DNA from: Pseudoscleropodium purum
Lineage: Eukaryota; Streptophyta; Bryopsida; Hypnales; Brachytheciaceae
Length of the DNA: 64,000 nt
Assembly (NCBI GenBank): GCA_963969395.1
Contig: OZ017803.1
Coordinates: 18,538,001-18,602,000 of the forward strand
Direction of reading: 5' to 3'
Shown in pieces: positions 60,673-64,000 of this stretch. Position numbers and translations under genes: made by a program. A model generated the notes under the pieces. It worked only from the letters and a program-made list of their open reading frames with translations, did no database searches and had not been told where the DNA came from. The number at the start of each line of letters is the position of its first letter. Position 1 is the stretch's first letter.

Positions 60673-61483
60673 GGCCGTGCCATCAGCGTAGCTAGGCTGT
60701 TGATTGCCTTGTTTGGACATCCAACAGCCACATTGAAAGCGTCTCCTGGTTTGAATTCCTATCATGCAGGGGTTTGAAATTCTGTGGGGGCAGACAGAGT
60801 GGGGTGGCCGGGATTGGCGGTTTCGTTGGCTTCGGGGGTGACGTTGGAGTAACGGCACGGTGGAGATTTGGGAATGATGAGGCGCTCTGGAGAGGGTGGA
60901 ATTACCACCGAAGAAACCCTAGCAGTAAAGCTTACATTGCACTACACTCAAAGGGGAGAAGAAGAAGGCCAGGGAGGATTGACCCCTCTATTGGCCCGCC
61001 AGAGGGTAAATGTCAAAATTACCCCTTATTTTGTGCCACTTAAGTTTTGTGTTTTGATATGTCCCATGGTTAAGCTGGGGTCTCTGATTGCAAATATGAA
61101 TTCAGAATTTGCAAATTTTATCATATGTGGCAAATAAAAAATTTCAGGGTGTTTTCTATAAGGGTAAAGCATGGGGCAATAGAGGGGTCAATCTTCCTTG
61201 GCCAAAAGGAGGGTAACCCAGGTCTCAATGAAAAGTGTGTTGGGTATGGCTCAACTATCCCAAGGTTGCTTTACACCAAGAGGTTGGGCCAATTCTCTTT
61301 AAGGACCAATTCTACAAAATTTCAAACCCTTTTGGGCCGAAAGCTATTTTCAACTATTCATTAGAATAAGATTATAATGGGGGCCAATTCTCCCATATGT
61401 AAAGACCTTGAGGCTAACATAGTTGATTCAAGTTGATTCAATAAACCTAGAAAAGGCCGTGCCATCAACGTAGCTAGGCTGTT
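60673..61483. repeat. 29-bp direct repeats flanking ~750 bp
   Basis: ggccgtgccatcagcgtagc and onward (60,673-60,701) recurs with one change at 61,455-61,483. The enclosed DNA contains an inverted repeat. Could mark a segmental duplication edge or insertion scar; too long for an ordinary target duplication. Confidence 0.7.
60967..61203. mobile_element. Inverted-repeat element (MITE candidate)
   Basis: ggccagggaggattgacccc-tctattgg at 60,967 pairs with the reverse complement at 61,173-61,203 (ggggcaatagaggggtcaat-cttccttggcc). About 237 bases, non-coding; no TSD assigned. Confidence 0.6.
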
Positions 61484-61489
61484 TATATT

Positions 61490-62140
61490 GTTCTACAAGT
61501 ATATTTGTATATTTTTGCATTTGTATATTTATATATTTTTCATTTTAGCAATTATATAGAGATTTGTAAAAATTGAGGAAAATTTGATATTTGACATCTC
61601 AAAATAATCCATTTAAAAATTCTATATATACATATATTATAATAAAATTAGATAAAGAAAATTGAATTTTATAATCTTCAACACAGAATAAGTTGCAATT
61701 TAATGTAGAAAAATATTTATTTGATTCTATTGCATACTTGTTTTGATATATTCAATTGTTGGTCGATTGAGATTGAAGTTTATTTTTTTCAATTAAGTAG
61801 ATATCTAATTACTTAGAAAAACAAATGAGTATCTAAATTTAAAAAAATAGAATAATACTAAGTATTTTTTGGTAGGAAATTGATTAATGAATTGTTGCAT
61901 AGTCATTTTGAACCAATTGAAGTTTTAGGTGGTTTTATATATCAATTAAAATAATGTAAAATAAATTTATAGATTTGAAAAAAGATTGATTTTGACATGA
62001 TAAGTTTTTGCACGAATTTATTAGCTATATAGTTAGAGTCAATATAAAATGCATGTCTATATTATAAATATTCTAATAAATATTGATAATACACAATCAA
62101 TCCCTTTTCATTTATCACAGCTTTTGTACAATATGTAAGT
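61490..62140. other. A+T-rich spacer
   Basis: Very A+T-rich, no ORF above noise, no repeat recognised apart from simple tatattt tracts. Confidence 0.5.
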
Positions 62141-62142
62141 TA

Positions 62143-62394
62143 CTCTATCTGTCCCCAAATGATTTTCTATAATTTTGTTGATATTTTTTGAGCCAATTTC
62201 ATTGACCATATTGTAAAAAACATAATTAAGAAAGGTTCTAAAGTTTAAATCATTAGATTTGATGAAAAACTTTGTTGCATGTATTCATTGCAACCTAAAT
62301 ACAATTATCTACAAGGAAGTATTTTTTGACTTTCTCAAAACAACCTTAAAGAAATATAACTTTGAAGTAGACAATTATTTCAAGACAGAGGGAG
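62143..62394. mobile_element. Stowaway-like MITE
   Basis: Left end CTCTATCTGTCCCCAAATGA and right end matching the complement of CTCCCTCTGTCTTGAAATAA, with TA on both sides (62,141-62,142 and 62,395-62,396). CTCCCTCYGT ends with TA target duplication define plant Stowaway (Tc1/mariner) MITEs. About 252 bases, A+T-rich, no ORF. Confidence 0.85.
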
Positions 62395-63126
62395 TACATG
62401 ATGATTATAGTCAATAAAAATTCATGGTAGTGTTATAAATATTCCATCAAATATTCATATAACAAAATAAGTCCTTCATTTATTTAAGAATGATGGTACA
62501 ACATAATTTTTTATAAAACACCGCTAAGTATATAAATGTCTAGAAATGTATGCCTTAATATGATTATGTAGCATTCAAAGATTTATTGAATATTCTTTGT
62601 ATTGAGAATTAAATCATGTTCAAATTCATCTTCTGAGAATGGTTTGTTTCCTTTACATTTGCAAGCAAAAATTGAAAATGATATTTTTGTAGATGATATT
62701 GTAAACAAAAATAAGATTGAAGAAGAAACAAAATATGTTTTTATAAAAACAATGGTACATGGGTTTTTAGATGATGAAATTGTATAAGATTAGAATAAAA
62801 TATCATGAGTCACATCTAATCAAAATGGTTTATGTGTTGCATAGGCCTAGTGAAGAATACCATCCCTAAGGAATCTTTGAAGATAAACATAGTGTTGAAC
62901 TTAATTTTCTAACATTGTTTTATGGTCATCGTCAAAATGAAGAAAATATATAATAATTTTTCTTATCAGAAAATTGAAAAATGAAGAATATTGATTAAAA
63001 TTCATAATTTTGCTACAAATATTCAAAACATTTTTTTGCAAATCAACATAAAATTTTGCAATCATACATGTTTTAATTTTTTTCACTGATTTTTTTAGCA
63101 ACATCATACAATCATCTAATGTAAAT

Positions 63127-63390
63127 ACATTAGAAGAGTTTTTTGGGGGGCAAGAGGGCCGTTTCAAGGCTTGTTCCCTCGCAATTTTCCTTGCAATTAA
63201 AGAATGCCAGGTTGTCAAACAAATTTCATTTGAAAAAATAAAAATAAAAATGAATAGAATTCTTAAAATGAAAAAAATATATTTCAAAATGACGTGGTAG
63301 TCATTCTGCCATGTCAAGCAGCAACTACTGTGAGTTCCAACAAATAAAGAACCCCGGGGAACTCATAGCTTTCCAGACTAGGTGAATCTA
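63127..63390. mobile_element. Short TIR element, family ACATTAGAAGA, copy 3
   Basis: Starts ACATTAGAAGAGTTTTTTGG and continues ggggcaagagggcc, nearly as at 8,240; a later ttctgccatg block also matches. The right terminus is eroded, so the end is approximate. Confidence 0.45.
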
Positions 63391-64000
63391 CTCAAATGGT
63401 ACCAATACTCACCACCTACAATAAAATCATCTTTATCAATTTTCCGACTATTTATTTTTGTTTAATTTTCCCTCCATTCACTATCAATAAACTAATATTT
63501 TTGTTACCTAAGATAAAGACTCATGGTCATATTGTCTTTGCTCACAACAAAAGTCAATGTAAGTTCCACATTGAACTTCATCCGATTGAATTGAACATTT
63601 ACAATTTTAGCACGGCAGCCCATAGTTGTGGCAATAGAGAACATATCTTGATGAATTAAGAGTGGATAGTGTGGTGCGGCTATCCAAATACATCTTGGCA
63701 AATTTCTATCCAAGTGCCTATGAGTCATTAGGACACTATTTAATTACAAGTTGCACATTGGCCTAAAAATTACTCTATAAGAAACAAATTTGTGAAATTT
63801 GAAAGAAATTCAAGATTATCTATGTTCAGAATTTTAGTTGGATGATGTACAATTCTGAGCTCTAGAATCTTGTCTCAAGAAAAGGGGTCAACTTGAAGAA
63901 GGCTATTTCAATATCATTCTCCAAAATTTTGCATAGGAACTACTACTTTGAGGAAAAAAGAATTGCGTTCTGTCCTTTTAAGTAACAAATCTATAAATTA
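63391..64000. other. Spacer to end of window
   Basis: No gene is supported. Short overlapping ORFs on both strands (63,396-63,728) show no domain. Confidence 0.4.

Overview
This is nuclear DNA of a land plant with a repeat-rich, strongly A+T-biased genome. The evidence is GT-AG introns at consistent phases, a plant-type TRAIP gene layout, Stowaway-like and CACTA-like MITEs, a LINE tail and an LTR-type element. The species cannot be read from the sequence; a seed-free lineage is possible but not shown. There is no operon logic, no bacterial gene organisation and no CRISPR array.

Layout. 0-1.5 kb (+): a SIN3-like gene with two PAH domains, one clear intron and an in-frame TGA between the domains. 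2.5-3.75 kb (-): exons of a probable single-pass membrane protein. 3.8-11.1 kb: A+T-rich, with several small transposon remnants. 11.3-15.9 kb (+): an almost complete TRAIP/RNF206-type RING E3 ligase gene, from RING to C-terminal PIP box, broken by two Gln-to-stop changes and several single-base frameshifts. 16-32.5 kb: repeats and short coding-like remnants, including a decayed array of ~1.2 kb units with an inverted segment (23.4-26.2 kb) and a 162-bp near-perfect palindrome (29.65-29.81 kb). 32,580-35,875: a GC-richer LTR-like element with TG...CA ends, a 5-bp target duplication and a 552-codon ORF carrying one amber codon. 36-50 kb: dispersed A+T-rich repeat families, including one with TTAA-CCCC ends that resembles piggyBac-type non-autonomous elements, and a ~920-bp element with ~100-bp inverted repeats around a ~70-bp minisatellite. 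50-57 kb: decayed coding-like sequence and a LINE 3' remnant. 57.7-59.9 kb (-): the only clearly intact gene, a three-exon two-TM protein with a GEPV repeat tract. 60-64 kb: MITEs and A+T-rich spacer.

The genes show no sign of working together. The main themes are gene decay (nonsense codons each one C-to-T step from Gln or Arg, plus T-run indels) and many non-autonomous transposon families. Exon borders and repeat limits were read by eye; no alignment or database search was run.
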